Of a DNA stretch of 41,969 nucleotides, positions 25,168 to 32,303 are shown one piece after another. The position numbers were made by a program, and so were the translations under genes. Where the stretch lies: positions 1 to 41,969 of the forward strand of contig NZ_JAGPXY010000060.1 in assembly GCF_018070325.1 (NCBI RefSeq), written 5' to 3'. The stretch is from Micromonospora sp. H61. GTDB taxonomy: Bacteria; Actinomycetota; Actinomycetes; Mycobacteriales; Micromonosporaceae. The first letter of the stretch is position 1, and every line of letters starts with the position of its first letter. The notes under the pieces are model-generated. The model had not been told where the DNA came from and did not search any database. It saw only the letters and a program-made list of their open reading frames with translations.

Positions 25168-25173
25168 TAGGTT
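25168..25173 (+). promoter_or_regulatory. -10 box of the AsnC-type regulator
   Basis: TAGGTT ends 7 nt before GTG 25181 with no RBS between, consistent with leaderless transcription. Confidence 0.45.
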
Positions 25174-25180
25174 GCACGCC

Positions 25181-25687
25181 GTGGAGGAGATCGACCGCGC
25201 TATCGTCGCCGCGCTGACCGCCGACGGCCGTCTGTCGTACACCGACCTGGCCGAGCGGGTGGGGCTGTCGGTGTCCGCCGTGCACCAGCGGGTCCGTCGG
25301 CTGGAGCAGCGCGGGGTGATCAAGGGGTACGCCGCCCGGGTGTCGTTCGAGGCGCTGGACCTGCCGCTGACCGCGTTCGTGGCGATCCGGCCGTTCGATC
25401 CGTCGCAGCCGGACGACGCCCCGGAGCGGCTGGCCCACCTGCCGGAGATCGACTCCTGCTATTCGGTGGCGGGGGAGGACTTCTACCTGCTGCTGGTGCG
25501 GGTGGCCAGCCCCACCGACCTGGAGCGGGTGCTCCAGGAGATCCGTACCTCGGCGAACGTCACGACCCGGACGACTGTGGTGTTGTCCACGCCGTACGAG
25601 AACCGGCCGCCGAAGATCAGCTCTGCGGCACCGAGTCGGTCGCGGTCCCGGGCGCCGGAGGAGCCGGCTGGTTCCACCGCAGGATGA
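25181..25687 (+). CDS. Lrp/AsnC-family transcriptional regulator
   Basis: 168 residues from GTG 25181 (VEEIDRAIVAAL), chosen because the AsnC helix-turn-helix starts here and TAGGTT stands 7 nt upstream. The HTH covers residues 1-60 (LSYTDLAERVGLSVSAVHQRVRRLEQRGVIKGY). The RAM/AsnC ligand domain spans about 65-145 (AFVAIRPF, LPEIDSCYSVAGEDFYLLLVRV, TRTTVVLSTPYE). The last 20 or so residues (SAAPSRSRSRAPEEPAG) are a low-complexity tail that overlaps the 3' end of the converging phosphatase gene by 71 bp. Members bind amino acids and control their metabolism. The peptidase/ACAD operon just upstream is a plausible target, but this is inference. Confidence 0.9.
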   Translation: MEEIDRAIVAALTADGRLSYTDLAERVGLSVSAVHQRVRRLEQRGVIKGYAARVSFEALDLPLTAFVAIRPFDPSQPDDAPERLAHLPEIDSCYSVAGEDFYLLLVRVASPTDLERVLQEIRTSANVTTRTTVVLSTPYENRPPKISSAAPSRSRSRAPEEPAGSTAG

Positions 25688-26228
25688 CCTGCCGGCCGTG
25701 TTCGTGACCGAGCGCGCTGACCGTGGCGGTGTCCAGGCGTAAGCGCCCACCGGCGGACGGGGGCAGGCCGATCCAGCGGGCACCGAGCACCCGCAGGCTG
25801 TGCGCGTGCCCGACCAGTGCGACGGTGCCGCGGTCGAGCAGCGGGGTGACGCGGGCCAGCACCCGGTCGAGCCGTTCGCCCACCTGCGCGGGGGACTCCC
25901 CGCCGGGGCAGCCGTCGGTCCAGATGTTCCAGTGCGGATCGTCGTCGTGGATGTCGACGGTGGTGCGGCCCTCGTACTCGCCGTAGTTCCACTCGCTGAG
26001 GTCTTCGTCGACGGCGTCGACGGTGAGCCCGGCCAGCTGCGCGGTGCGCAGCGCCCGGGAGCGGGGGCTGGTCAGCACGGTGACGAAGCGCCGGCCGGCC
26101 AGGAACGCGGCCAGGGTGCGGGCCTGTCGCTCGCCGTCGGGGGTCAGCTCCAGGTCAGTGTACGAGGTGTGCCGCAGGCTGGCGCTCCAGGTGGTCTCGC
26201 CGTGCCGGATCAGCAGGAGCTCTCCCAT
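25617..26228 (-). CDS. Histidine phosphatase (phosphoglycerate-mutase-like) family protein
   Basis: 203 residues from ATG 26228. The catalytic LLIRHGETTWS motif is at the N-terminus, with the second Arg in TSPRSRALRTAQLAG, Glu in LSEWNYGEYEG and the second His in ALVGHAHSLRVLGARW: a complete branch-1 histidine phosphatase active site. Likely substrates are sugar phosphates or other small phosphate esters, as with the CobC/GpmB relatives; it cannot be narrowed down here. There is no RBS; TTAACT stands about 6 nt before the ATG, which could mean a leaderless start. The 25-nt motif at 26286-26310 lies 57 nt upstream. Its 3' end overlaps the AsnC gene on the other strand by 71 bp. Confidence 0.88.
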   Translation of the reverse strand: MGELLLIRHGETTWSASLRHTSYTDLELTPDGERQARTLAAFLAGRRFVTVLTSPRSRALRTAQLAGLTVDAVDEDLSEWNYGEYEGRTTVDIHDDDPHWNIWTDGCPGGESPAQVGERLDRVLARVTPLLDRGTVALVGHAHSLRVLGARWIGLPPSAGGRLRLDTATVSALGHEHGRQVILRWNQPAPPAPGTATDSVPQS

Positions 26229-26285
26229 GCGGTCAGTTAACCATCGCGAGGTGGCGCCGACAGGAGACCCTCCCACTACCCATCT

Positions 26286-26310
26286 TCCTAGGATGCCTTA
26301 GCGGGTGTGC
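26286..26310 (-). repeat. Copy 2 of the 25-nt intergenic motif
   Basis: TCCTAGGATGCC-T-TAGC-G-GGTGTGC in plus reading, with two mismatches to 14005-14029. It is 57 nt upstream of the reverse-strand phosphatase and 75 nt upstream of csbD on the plus strand. Confidence 0.55.
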
Positions 26311-26385
26311 CGACCGGCACTGCCGGTTTCGGCACCCGGAGACCGGGCAAGCGAGCCAGGACAACCGCCAGACCGAGGAGGCGCG

Positions 26386-26580
26386 ATGAGCTTCACCGAG
26401 AAGGCAAAGAACAAGGTTGAGCAGATGGCCGGCGCCGCGAGGGAGCGCGTCGGCGACATGACCGACAACGAGCGGATGCGTGGCGAGGGCGCCAGCCAGC
26501 AGAGCGACGCGCGCGCCAAGCAGGCCGGTCAGAACGTTAAGGACGCTGGTCGAAACGTGAAGGACTCGTTCACGAAGTGA
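26386..26580 (+). CDS. CsbD-family stress protein
   Basis: 64 residues from ATG 26386 behind GAGGAGG. It is very polar and helical: MSFTEKAKNKVEQMAGAARE, RVGDMTDNERMRGEGASQQS, then repeats of KQAGQNVKDAGRNVKD. This is the CsbD plan (KxKxxxGxxxexxG, with Lys/Gln/Asn-rich repeats). CsbD is induced in the general stress response of Bacillus and is abundant in stressed actinobacteria; its molecular role is not known. The gene is monocistronic, bounded downstream by a perfect 15-bp terminator. Confidence 0.85.
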   Translation: MSFTEKAKNKVEQMAGAARERVGDMTDNERMRGEGASQQSDARAKQAGQNVKDAGRNVKDSFTK

Positions 26581-26592
26581 CCTGAGCGGTCC

Positions 26593-26628
26593 ACGGGTCC
26601 CCGGGCGCACCGTCGCCCGGGGACCCGT
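26593..26628 (+). terminator. Perfect 15-bp hairpin after csbD
   Basis: ACGGGTCCCCGGGCG (26593-26607) pairs with CGCCCGGGGACCCGT (26614-26628), 6-nt loop, 12 nt after the stop. Confidence 0.8.
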
Positions 26629-26629
26629 C

Positions 26630-26792
26630 GTGCTGCGTTCCCTGGTGCTGGCCGCGTTGGCCCTTTTTCCTGCTCGGCGTGGCGGTCACCATGTACGCCC
26701 CGCGGCCCTGCGTGGCCAACTGCGGTGGCGGCCTCGGCACCATCTCGGGCGGGAGAATCCTTGGTGAGCCATATACCTGGGAGTCATATTGA
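26630..26792 (+). pseudogene. Frameshifted small membrane-protein ORF
   Basis: From GTG 26630 the frame reads VLRSLVLAALALF and then runs into a T5 tract (26664-26668), after which it continues sensibly only in another frame: LLGVAVTMYAPRPC, then VANCGGGLGTISGG and RILGEPYTWESY to a TGA at 26790-26792. Removing one T gives a smooth 53-residue protein with one N-terminal membrane segment or signal anchor and two Cys. As written it is broken. It could be a real pseudogene, a slippage-controlled gene or a sequencing error in the homopolymer. The start lies directly on the csbD terminator, whose GGGGA may double as RBS. The remaining sequence to 26959 shows only a 49-codon frame (26792-26941) without known motifs. 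Confidence 0.45.
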
Positions 26793-26959
26793 TGCCTCTG
26801 AGGGATATCGCCGACCGGAGTGGCACCGCCCCGACGCTCCACGCGCGCAATGCCCGCGTCGCCGGGGGGCCACTGCCTCTCGGGGGCGAGGTGGGCGAGG
26901 TGCGTCCGCCGGCGTTCGAGACGGTCCGCGCGGGTCAGTGAGGCGCTTTCGCGTCTGCG

Positions 26960-27901
26960 ATGATCTGCGGCGTGATCCGACCCCGCCTCCGCCCATTGTG
27001 GTGTGGCGTACTGGTTGCGGCGGCCGTTGTCGGCAGTGTCGCGTGCACGGCGTCCCGGGTGCCACCACCGGAGGGGCCGGTCTTCGTCGGCTCGTCCACG
27101 TCTGCGCCCGCGCCGCCGGCCGGCGCATCGCAGGCGGTTCCGACGCCAACGGCTCCCGCCACCCCACAGAGTGTCCCGACACCGACGGTTCCGGCTGTTC
27201 CGGCTTTCCCGGGCGCGACGCGGGTGGGGAGCAGGGCGCCGGTGGTGGATCACGGCCCGCGCACCGGTGCCAAGGTTGCGCTGACCTTCGACGCGGACAT
27301 GACCGATGGGATGTTGGCCAGTCTGCGGGCCGGCCGGGTGAAGTCGTACGCGAACCTGCGCATTCTCGACCTGCTGGAGCGGGAGCAGGTGCCGGCGACG
27401 TTCTTCCTGACCGGCAAGTGGGTCAAGCGGTATCCGGACGTGACCCGGCGGATCGCCGGCAACCCGCGCTTCGAGTTGGCCAATCACACCTATGGGCACG
27501 CGGCGTTCACCGCCGACTGTTACGACCTGCCCCGGCTGCCGGTTGACGAGCTGGCCGGCGATGTGGCGAAGACGTTCGAGGTGATCGCGCCGTACGGGGG
27601 TCGGCAGACCCGGTACTTCCGGTTTCCGGGCTTGTGCCACGACGCGGCGGCGTTGGACGCGTTGGCACCGCTGGGTGTGACTGTGGTCGACGGGGACGTG
27701 GTCAGCGGCGATCCGTTCGCGACGGCGTGGAAGCCGTTGGTGCGGGCGGTGTTGGACCACGTTCGCCCCGGATCAGTCGTGATCATGCATGTGACCGAGG
27801 CGAACGCGGCGATGACCGATGAGGCGTTGCCGCACATCCTGGCCGGATTGCGGGAGCGGGGGCTGGTGCCGGCGCCGTTGTCCGAGGTGTTGACCGCCTG
27901 A
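26960..27901 (+). CDS. Polysaccharide deacetylase (NodB) domain lipoprotein
   Basis: 313 residues from ATG 26960; GTG 26972 is an alternative, and neither has a clear RBS. It has a lipoprotein signal peptide (LWCGVLVAAAVVGSVACTAS, lipidated Cys29). A Pro/Thr/Ala-rich linker (about 30-85) follows, then a NodB domain: ALTFDADMTDGML (metal Asp), ATFFLTGKWVKRYPD, and NHTYGHAAF with the His-x3-His metal pair. YFRFPGLCHD and VVIMHV correspond to motifs 3 and 5. The normal TFDDG is TFDADMTDG. It probably de-N-acetylates peptidoglycan or another GlcNAc polymer at the outer face of the membrane, where the lipid holds it. A 116-nt gap separates it from the sigma-factor gene downstream. Confidence 0.88.
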   Translation: MICGVIRPRLRPLWCGVLVAAAVVGSVACTASRVPPPEGPVFVGSSTSAPAPPAGASQAVPTPTAPATPQSVPTPTVPAVPAFPGATRVGSRAPVVDHGPRTGAKVALTFDADMTDGMLASLRAGRVKSYANLRILDLLEREQVPATFFLTGKWVKRYPDVTRRIAGNPRFELANHTYGHAAFTADCYDLPRLPVDELAGDVAKTFEVIAPYGGRQTRYFRFPGLCHDAAALDALAPLGVTVVDGDVVSGDPFATAWKPLVRAVLDHVRPGSVVIMHVTEANAAMTDEALPHILAGLRERGLVPAPLSEVLTA

Positions 27902-28017
27902 CGGCCCGTCGCGCCAGGTGCGGCACTGTGCACGCCAGGGGAGCGGCCGGGTTGAGGTAGGGGAAACGGGCTGGCGCGACCTGTCACGGTTGAGGTCCCA
28001 CCGGACATGGAGTGAAC

Positions 28018-28587
28018 GTGAGCTCCGGCATTGAGTACTACGAGGACCGCTTCCAGCGCGTCTACCTTGAGCACTTCGAGCCGTTGTTGGCGTACGCGCT
28101 GCGGCGCGTCGCGCATCCCGAGGACGCGGCCGACGTCGTCGCGGAGACCTTCCTGGTCGCCTGGCGGCGCAGGCATGACATTCCGGCCGACGGTGAAGCT
28201 CGGCTCTGGCTGTACGGGGTGGCCCGGCGGGTGCTGGCCAACCATCACCGGGGTGGGGTTCGCCGGCAGCGGCTGGGTGAACGGCTACGTGAGCAGATCG
28301 CCGCCGCGGTCGCCGCCGATCCGGGCAGTGAGGTGCCCGAGCGGCTCGCTGTCCGGGCGGCGTTGGCGGGTCTGGGTGAGCTGGACCGCGAGGTGTTGAT
28401 GCTCACCGTGTGGGAGGGCTTGCAGCCGCGCGAGGTGGCTGCGGTTCTCGGGGTCGGTCCCGCAGTGGTGCGGACACGGCTCTCGCGTGCGCGAGCCAGG
28501 CTGCGCGAATTGGTCGGTGACGGCCCTGGCCCGCCTGGACATGTACTCGACGTGCTGACCGCAGCCACCCGGAAGGAGCAGAGATGA
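28018..28587 (+). CDS. ECF-type RNA polymerase sigma factor
   Basis: 189 residues from GTG 28018, with GGAG 5 nt upstream; GTG 28012 is two codons earlier but lies in the RBS. Region 2 is FQRVYLEHFEPLLAYALRRVAHPEDAADVVAETFLVAWRR, with WLYGVARRVLANHHRG following. Region 4 is LAGLGELDREVLMLTVWEGLQPREVAAVLGVGPAVVRTRLSRARARL. No extra C-terminal domain is present. It is translationally coupled (ATGA) to a membrane protein that is probably its regulator. A GGGGAAAC tract at about 27960-27967 could be the -35 of an autoregulated ECF promoter, but the -10 is not clear. Confidence 0.93.
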   Translation: MSSGIEYYEDRFQRVYLEHFEPLLAYALRRVAHPEDAADVVAETFLVAWRRRHDIPADGEARLWLYGVARRVLANHHRGGVRRQRLGERLREQIAAAVAADPGSEVPERLAVRAALAGLGELDREVLMLTVWEGLQPREVAAVLGVGPAVVRTRLSRARARLRELVGDGPGPPGHVLDVLTAATRKEQR

Positions 28588-29648
28588 CCGAGGAACACCT
28601 TGACCTGCTGGTTCGGGAAGCTGACCCCGCTCGGCGGGACCTCGTCGGACAGTTCGACGGGGTGAAGCAGGCCCTCCTGGGGGAGATCATGTCGGAGTCG
28701 ACGCTCGGTCGGTTCGTGGAACCACCCCGACGGCAACCGAGAGTGCGTCGCTTTGCTGGCGTGGCGACGGCGGCGGCCGTGGTCCTCGCCAGCGTCCTGT
28801 CCGTCTCTGTTCTGCCGCGCGGGTCCGAAGAGGTCGGGGAGGTGGCTTCCGCTCCCAGCGCCGGTGCTCCGGTCGTCTACTCGCCGGTGGCGATGCGGGC
28901 TGCGGAGAAGAATCCGCGGTTGCTGATCAACCGGCCCGGCTGGAAGGCGACAGTCGTGTACGGGTTCACCCAGGAGGCGGGCACCATCGTGTTTCGCAAC
29001 GGTGGGCGCGAGTTGGAGTTCGACTGGTATCCGGCTGACGGTTACGCCGACCGTTACGCCGACCGGCTCAACGTCAGTCGTCCGAAGGCTGTGCAGGTCG
29101 ATGGCTGGCCGGGGGACCTGTTCGAGTATTCCGCCAGCGACTTCGAGGTGTTGCTCCGTCCCCGTGACGGGGTCTTCGTCGAGTTGCGCACCGGGGGTGA
29201 CTGGTCCCGGAAAGGGTTCGCCCGGGTCCTCGCGAATGTGGTCCGGGCGGATGCGCGTACGTGGTTGGGTGCGCTTCCGCCGGAGATCGTCACTTCCGAG
29301 CGGGCGCTGGCGCGGGCGGCCGAGGTGCTCGCGGACGTGCCGCTCCCGCCGGGCTTCGATGTGGCGGCACTGGTTGACGTCGGCGTCAACGATCCCTATC
29401 AGTTCGGCGCCGCTGTGACGTCGCGGGTCGGTTGCGGGTGGATCGCGGAGTGGCAGCGCGCGAGGACGAGCGGGGATGAGGCCGGGGTGCGGCGGGCCGC
29501 CGAGGCGCTGCGGAGCAGCCACGGGTGGCGGGTGTTGCGGGACATGGACAAGACGGGCGACTGGCCGGAGGTGTTCTGGGAGTACGCCGACGAGATCGCA
29601 GCCGGGACGCTGCGGCCCGGATACGTCCAGGGCCTGGGCTGCCGGTGA
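28584..29648 (+). CDS. Single-pass membrane protein coupled to the ECF sigma factor (putative anti-sigma or sensor)
   Basis: 354 residues from ATG 28584, overlapping the sigma-factor stop by 4 bp. An N-terminal cytosolic part of about 55 residues ends in RRQPRVRRF. It is followed by one membrane segment (GVATAAAVVLASVLSVSVLP) and an extracytoplasmic domain of about 270 residues. It resembles the CU044_5270-type proteins that actinomycetes pair with ECF factors. No HxxxCxxC zinc motif of classic anti-sigma factors is seen in the N-terminus, so sequestration, if any, works differently. The external part (KNPRLLINRPGWKATVVYGF, LEFDWYPADGY) has no fold I recognise. It ends at a perfect terminator shared with kamA. 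Confidence 0.7.
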   Translation: MTEEHLDLLVREADPARRDLVGQFDGVKQALLGEIMSESTLGRFVEPPRRQPRVRRFAGVATAAAVVLASVLSVSVLPRGSEEVGEVASAPSAGAPVVYSPVAMRAAEKNPRLLINRPGWKATVVYGFTQEAGTIVFRNGGRELEFDWYPADGYADRYADRLNVSRPKAVQVDGWPGDLFEYSASDFEVLLRPRDGVFVELRTGGDWSRKGFARVLANVVRADARTWLGALPPEIVTSERALARAAEVLADVPLPPGFDVAALVDVGVNDPYQFGAAVTSRVGCGWIAEWQRARTSGDEAGVRRAAEALRSSHGWRVLRDMDKTGDWPEVFWEYADEIAAGTLRPGYVQGLGCR

Positions 29649-29653
29649 CGGAG

Positions 29654-29697
29654 GACGGCGGCGCCCCCGGGGTGATCACCTCGGGGGCGCCGCCGTC
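29654..29697. terminator. Perfect 16-bp bidirectional hairpin
   Basis: GACGGCGGCGCCCCCG (29654-29669) pairs with CGGGGGCGCCGCCGTC (29682-29697), and the palindrome GGTGATCACC is inside the loop. It lies between the converging ECF-partner gene and kamA, almost touching both stops. Confidence 0.8.
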
Positions 29698-29703
29698 GGT
29701 GGG

Positions 29704-31095
29704 TCAGTCGTCGCGGTGGTCGTGCCACCACTGCTGGCCGTCGGCGGGCAGGGTGTCGATCGGGTCGTAGTAGGCGTAGCGCTTGTTGAGCGCCTCCAGG
29801 TCGGCGGATTCGATGGAGGTGCGGTAGTTCTTCGTCCAGTAGGAGATGCCGCGCTCACGGTCGTAGTCGGTGAGCATGTGCACCCAGCGCTTACCGACGA
29901 AGGGGACGTCGCAGACGATGCGGGGGGTGGCGTAGCCGGGAAGGTAGCCCATGATGTCGTGTTGGAGTTGCTGGGCGTGCCAGACCGGGACCCGCCAGTG
30001 TTCGGCGTTGGGGATCATGTCGCACATGTAGAAGTAGTACGGCAGGATCCCGGCTTCGCCTTGGAGGGCGAAGCAGAGGTCGAGCAGTTCCGGGGTGGTG
30101 GCGTTGACGCCGCGCATGAGGACGCCCTGGTTGCGGACGTCGCGGACGCCGACGTCGAGGGCGGTCTGGGCGGCCTTGGCGACCAGTGGGGTGAGCGACT
30201 GGGCGTGGTTGACGTGGGTGTGGATGGCGAGGTTGACGCCGCGGCGGGCGGCGGTGCGGGCGACGCGTTCCAGGCCCTCGACGACGTCGGGCTGCAGCCA
30301 GTGTTGGGGTAGGCCCATGAGGGCCTTGGTGGCGAGCCGGATGTCGCGGACCGTATCCAGTTCCAGCAGGCGCATGAGGTACGACTCGAGGTTGCGCCAG
30401 GGGACGTTGGCCACGTCGCCGCCGGAGACGACCACGTCGCGGACGCCGGGGTGGGCCTTGAGGTAGGCGATGTGGGCGTCGTAGCGGTCGACGGGCTTGA
30501 GGGTGAGTTTGAGTTTGTCGACGGCGGGGGTGGAGTTGCCGACGAGGTCCATGCGGGTGCAGTGTCCGCAGTACTGGGGGCAGGTGGAGAGCAGTTCGGC
30601 GAGGACCTTGGTGGGGTAGCGGTGGGTGAGCCCTTCGGCGACCCACATGTCGTGCTCGTGGAGGCTGTCGCGGCTGGCGTAGGGGTGTGAGGGCCAGTCG
30701 GTGCGTCGGTCGGAGGCGACCGGGATCATGTAGCGGCGGATGGGGTCGGCGAGCAGCGCCTCGGTGGTGAGGGTCGCGAACGGCACCATCGTGTTGATCA
30801 TTTGTGGTGGCACCAGCATGGACATGGTGGCCAGGGCCAACTGGTCGGCCTCGAGGTCGGCGTAGAAGGTTTCGTCGATCAGGTCACCGAAGACGGCGCG
30901 GAGCTGCTTGATGTTCTTGACGCAGTTGACGCGCTGCCACTGGGCGGATTCCCACTGGTCGCGGGTGACGTGGCGCCAGCCGGGGAAGCGGGTCCAGTCG
31001 GGTTCGACCAGGGGGCGGCGGTGGTATTCGTAGGGCTGCCCGGCGGTCGGTGTGGCGGCCGGGACGTGACGGGGGTGCGGGATGGTCTGGGTCAC
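29704..31095 (-). CDS. kamA: Lysine 2,3-aminomutase (KamA family radical SAM enzyme)
   Basis: 463 residues from GTG 31095 behind GAGGAGGGG. The radical-SAM cluster motif is Cys172-x3-Cys176-x2-Cys179 (TCPQYCGHCTR). Family landmarks follow: GLTHRYPTKVL, VRDVVVSGGD, NQGVLMRGVN, and LPYYFYMCDM whose Asp matches the substrate-binding Asp293 of the clostridial enzyme. The PLP-lysine loop is CDVPFVGKR, one residue shorter than DAPGGGGK of characterised enzymes, and SGGDVANVPW replaces SGGDPL. It should convert L-lysine to L-beta-lysine using SAM, a 4Fe-4S cluster and PLP, although a related amino acid cannot be excluded. It is divergent from the operon that would use beta-lysine. It needs low oxygen to keep its cluster in other organisms. 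Confidence 0.88.
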   Translation of the reverse strand: MTQTIPHPRHVPAATPTAGQPYEYHRRPLVEPDWTRFPGWRHVTRDQWESAQWQRVNCVKNIKQLRAVFGDLIDETFYADLEADQLALATMSMLVPPQMINTMVPFATLTTEALLADPIRRYMIPVASDRRTDWPSHPYASRDSLHEHDMWVAEGLTHRYPTKVLAELLSTCPQYCGHCTRMDLVGNSTPAVDKLKLTLKPVDRYDAHIAYLKAHPGVRDVVVSGGDVANVPWRNLESYLMRLLELDTVRDIRLATKALMGLPQHWLQPDVVEGLERVARTAARRGVNLAIHTHVNHAQSLTPLVAKAAQTALDVGVRDVRNQGVLMRGVNATTPELLDLCFALQGEAGILPYYFYMCDMIPNAEHWRVPVWHAQQLQHDIMGYLPGYATPRIVCDVPFVGKRWVHMLTDYDRERGISYWTKNYRTSIESADLEALNKRYAYYDPIDTLPADGQQWWHDHRDD

Positions 31096-31141
31096 GGCCC
31101 CTCCTCGGTGTTACGGCTGATCATCGAAGCCCGAAGGCTAC

Positions 31142-31170
31142 TGGAAAATATTCGGTACAGAAACTAGTCT
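31142..31170 (+). promoter_or_regulatory. Promoter of the kdd-kam operon
   Basis: TGGAAA (31142-31147), 17-nt spacer, TAGTCT (31165-31170). It lies in the unusually AT-rich spacer between kamA and kdd, 66 nt before GTG 31237. A GGAAAA/TTTTCC inverted repeat (31143-31148, 31178-31183) overlaps it and could be an operator for both directions. Confidence 0.45.
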
Positions 31171-31236
31171 GCCGTAAGTTTTCCCGTTACGCGAGCCTTG
31201 ACCGGGGCTTCGGACGGCTGGCAGGGGGAGGTTGGC

Positions 31237-32298
31237 GTGACGTCACCGGTGGGACTGCACCGCGTCGTGCAACCGGCGGGGGTGTTGCCGCAGGCGGCCT
31301 GGCGCCTGGACACGTCGGCGGCGATCGCGCCGAACGAGGTGCGGATCCGGGTGCAGCGGCTCAACCTGGACGCGGCGAGCTTCCGGCAGTTGTCGGAGAA
31401 GCACGGCGGCAACGGTGACGCGGTCCGCGCCGAGGTGCTGGAGATCATCGCGACCCGGGGGAAGATGCAGAACCCGGTGACCGGTTCGGGCGGGATGTTG
31501 ATCGGCACGGTCGAGGAGGCCGGTCGGCGGTCCCCGCTGGGGCTCAGGGCGGGGGAGCGGGTCGCGACCCTGGTGTCGTTGACGTTGACGCCTCTGGTGA
31601 TCACCGATGGGTTGGCCCGGTGGGACGGGCGCAGCGAGCAGGTGCCCTGTGACGGGTGGGCGATCCTGTTCGCGCGTTCCATCGCCGCGGTGCTGCCCGA
31701 CGACGAGGACCCGCAGTTGTCCCTCGCCGTGCTGGACGTGTGCGGGGCGCCCGCGTTGACCGCCCGGGTGGTGTCGCGTTACGTCGAGGAGCGTCGGCGT
31801 AGCGGTGATCCGACGCCGGTGCGGGTCGCGGTGATCGGTGGGGCGGGTAAGAGCGGGTCGTTGTCTCTCGCCGCGGCGCGACGGGCGGGCGCCGCGCGTA
31901 CCGTCGGGGTGGTGCCGGTGGCGGCGGAGCGTGACGCGCTGACGGCCGCCGGTCTGGCGTCGGTGGTGGCGTTGGCCGACGCGCGCGACCCGGTGGGGTT
32001 GTCCACGGCGGTGACCACCGCGCTCGGGGTGCCGGCGGACGTGACTGTGGTCTGCGTGGACGTGCCGGGGTGTGAGCACGGGGCGGTGCTGGCCACCGCT
32101 GACGGCGGCACGGTGATCTTTTTCTCGATGGCGACGAGCTTCTCGGCTGCCGCGTTGGGCGCGGAGGGGTTGGCGGCGGACGTGACGATGCTGGTGGGCA
32201 ACGGGTACGTGCCGGGGCACGCGGAGTTGGCGTTGGGGTTGCTGCGGGCCGAGCCTGGGGTGCGTCAGCTGTTCGCGGCGCGGGTCGCGGCAGACTGA
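31237..32298 (+). CDS. kdd: L-erythro-3,5-diaminohexanoate dehydrogenase
   Basis: 353 residues from GTG 31237 with GGGGGAGG upstream. It has the Kdd layout of an MDR-like dehydrogenase without zinc ligands. The N-terminal part carries GLHRVVQPAGVLPQAAWRLD, RIRVQRLNLDAASFRQL and NPVTGSGGMLIGTV; the NAD-binding loop is VAVIGGAGKSGSLSLAAARRAGA; and near the end are GGTVIFFSMATSFSAAALGAEG and MLVGNGYVPGHAEL, both close to the clostridial and fusobacterial enzymes. It oxidises 3,5-diaminohexanoate to 3-keto-5-aminohexanoate with release of ammonia. It is the first gene of the operon, 5 nt before the amidohydrolase. Kce, which normally takes the product, is not in the window. Confidence 0.9.
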   Translation: MTSPVGLHRVVQPAGVLPQAAWRLDTSAAIAPNEVRIRVQRLNLDAASFRQLSEKHGGNGDAVRAEVLEIIATRGKMQNPVTGSGGMLIGTVEEAGRRSPLGLRAGERVATLVSLTLTPLVITDGLARWDGRSEQVPCDGWAILFARSIAAVLPDDEDPQLSLAVLDVCGAPALTARVVSRYVEERRRSGDPTPVRVAVIGGAGKSGSLSLAAARRAGAARTVGVVPVAAERDALTAAGLASVVALADARDPVGLSTAVTTALGVPADVTVVCVDVPGCEHGAVLATADGGTVIFFSMATSFSAAALGAEGLAADVTMLVGNGYVPGHAELALGLLRAEPGVRQLFAARVAAD

Positions 32299-32303
32299 AG
32301 GTC

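Noticed and set aside
26792..26941. 49-codon frame MPLRDIADRSG... as a separate gene
   Set aside because: No RBS or recognisable motif; mentioned only with the frameshifted ORF it overlaps.
31096..31236. Cobalamin riboswitch expected ahead of a B12-dependent operon
   Set aside because: The spacer is only 141 nt and shows no B12-box-like conserved core.
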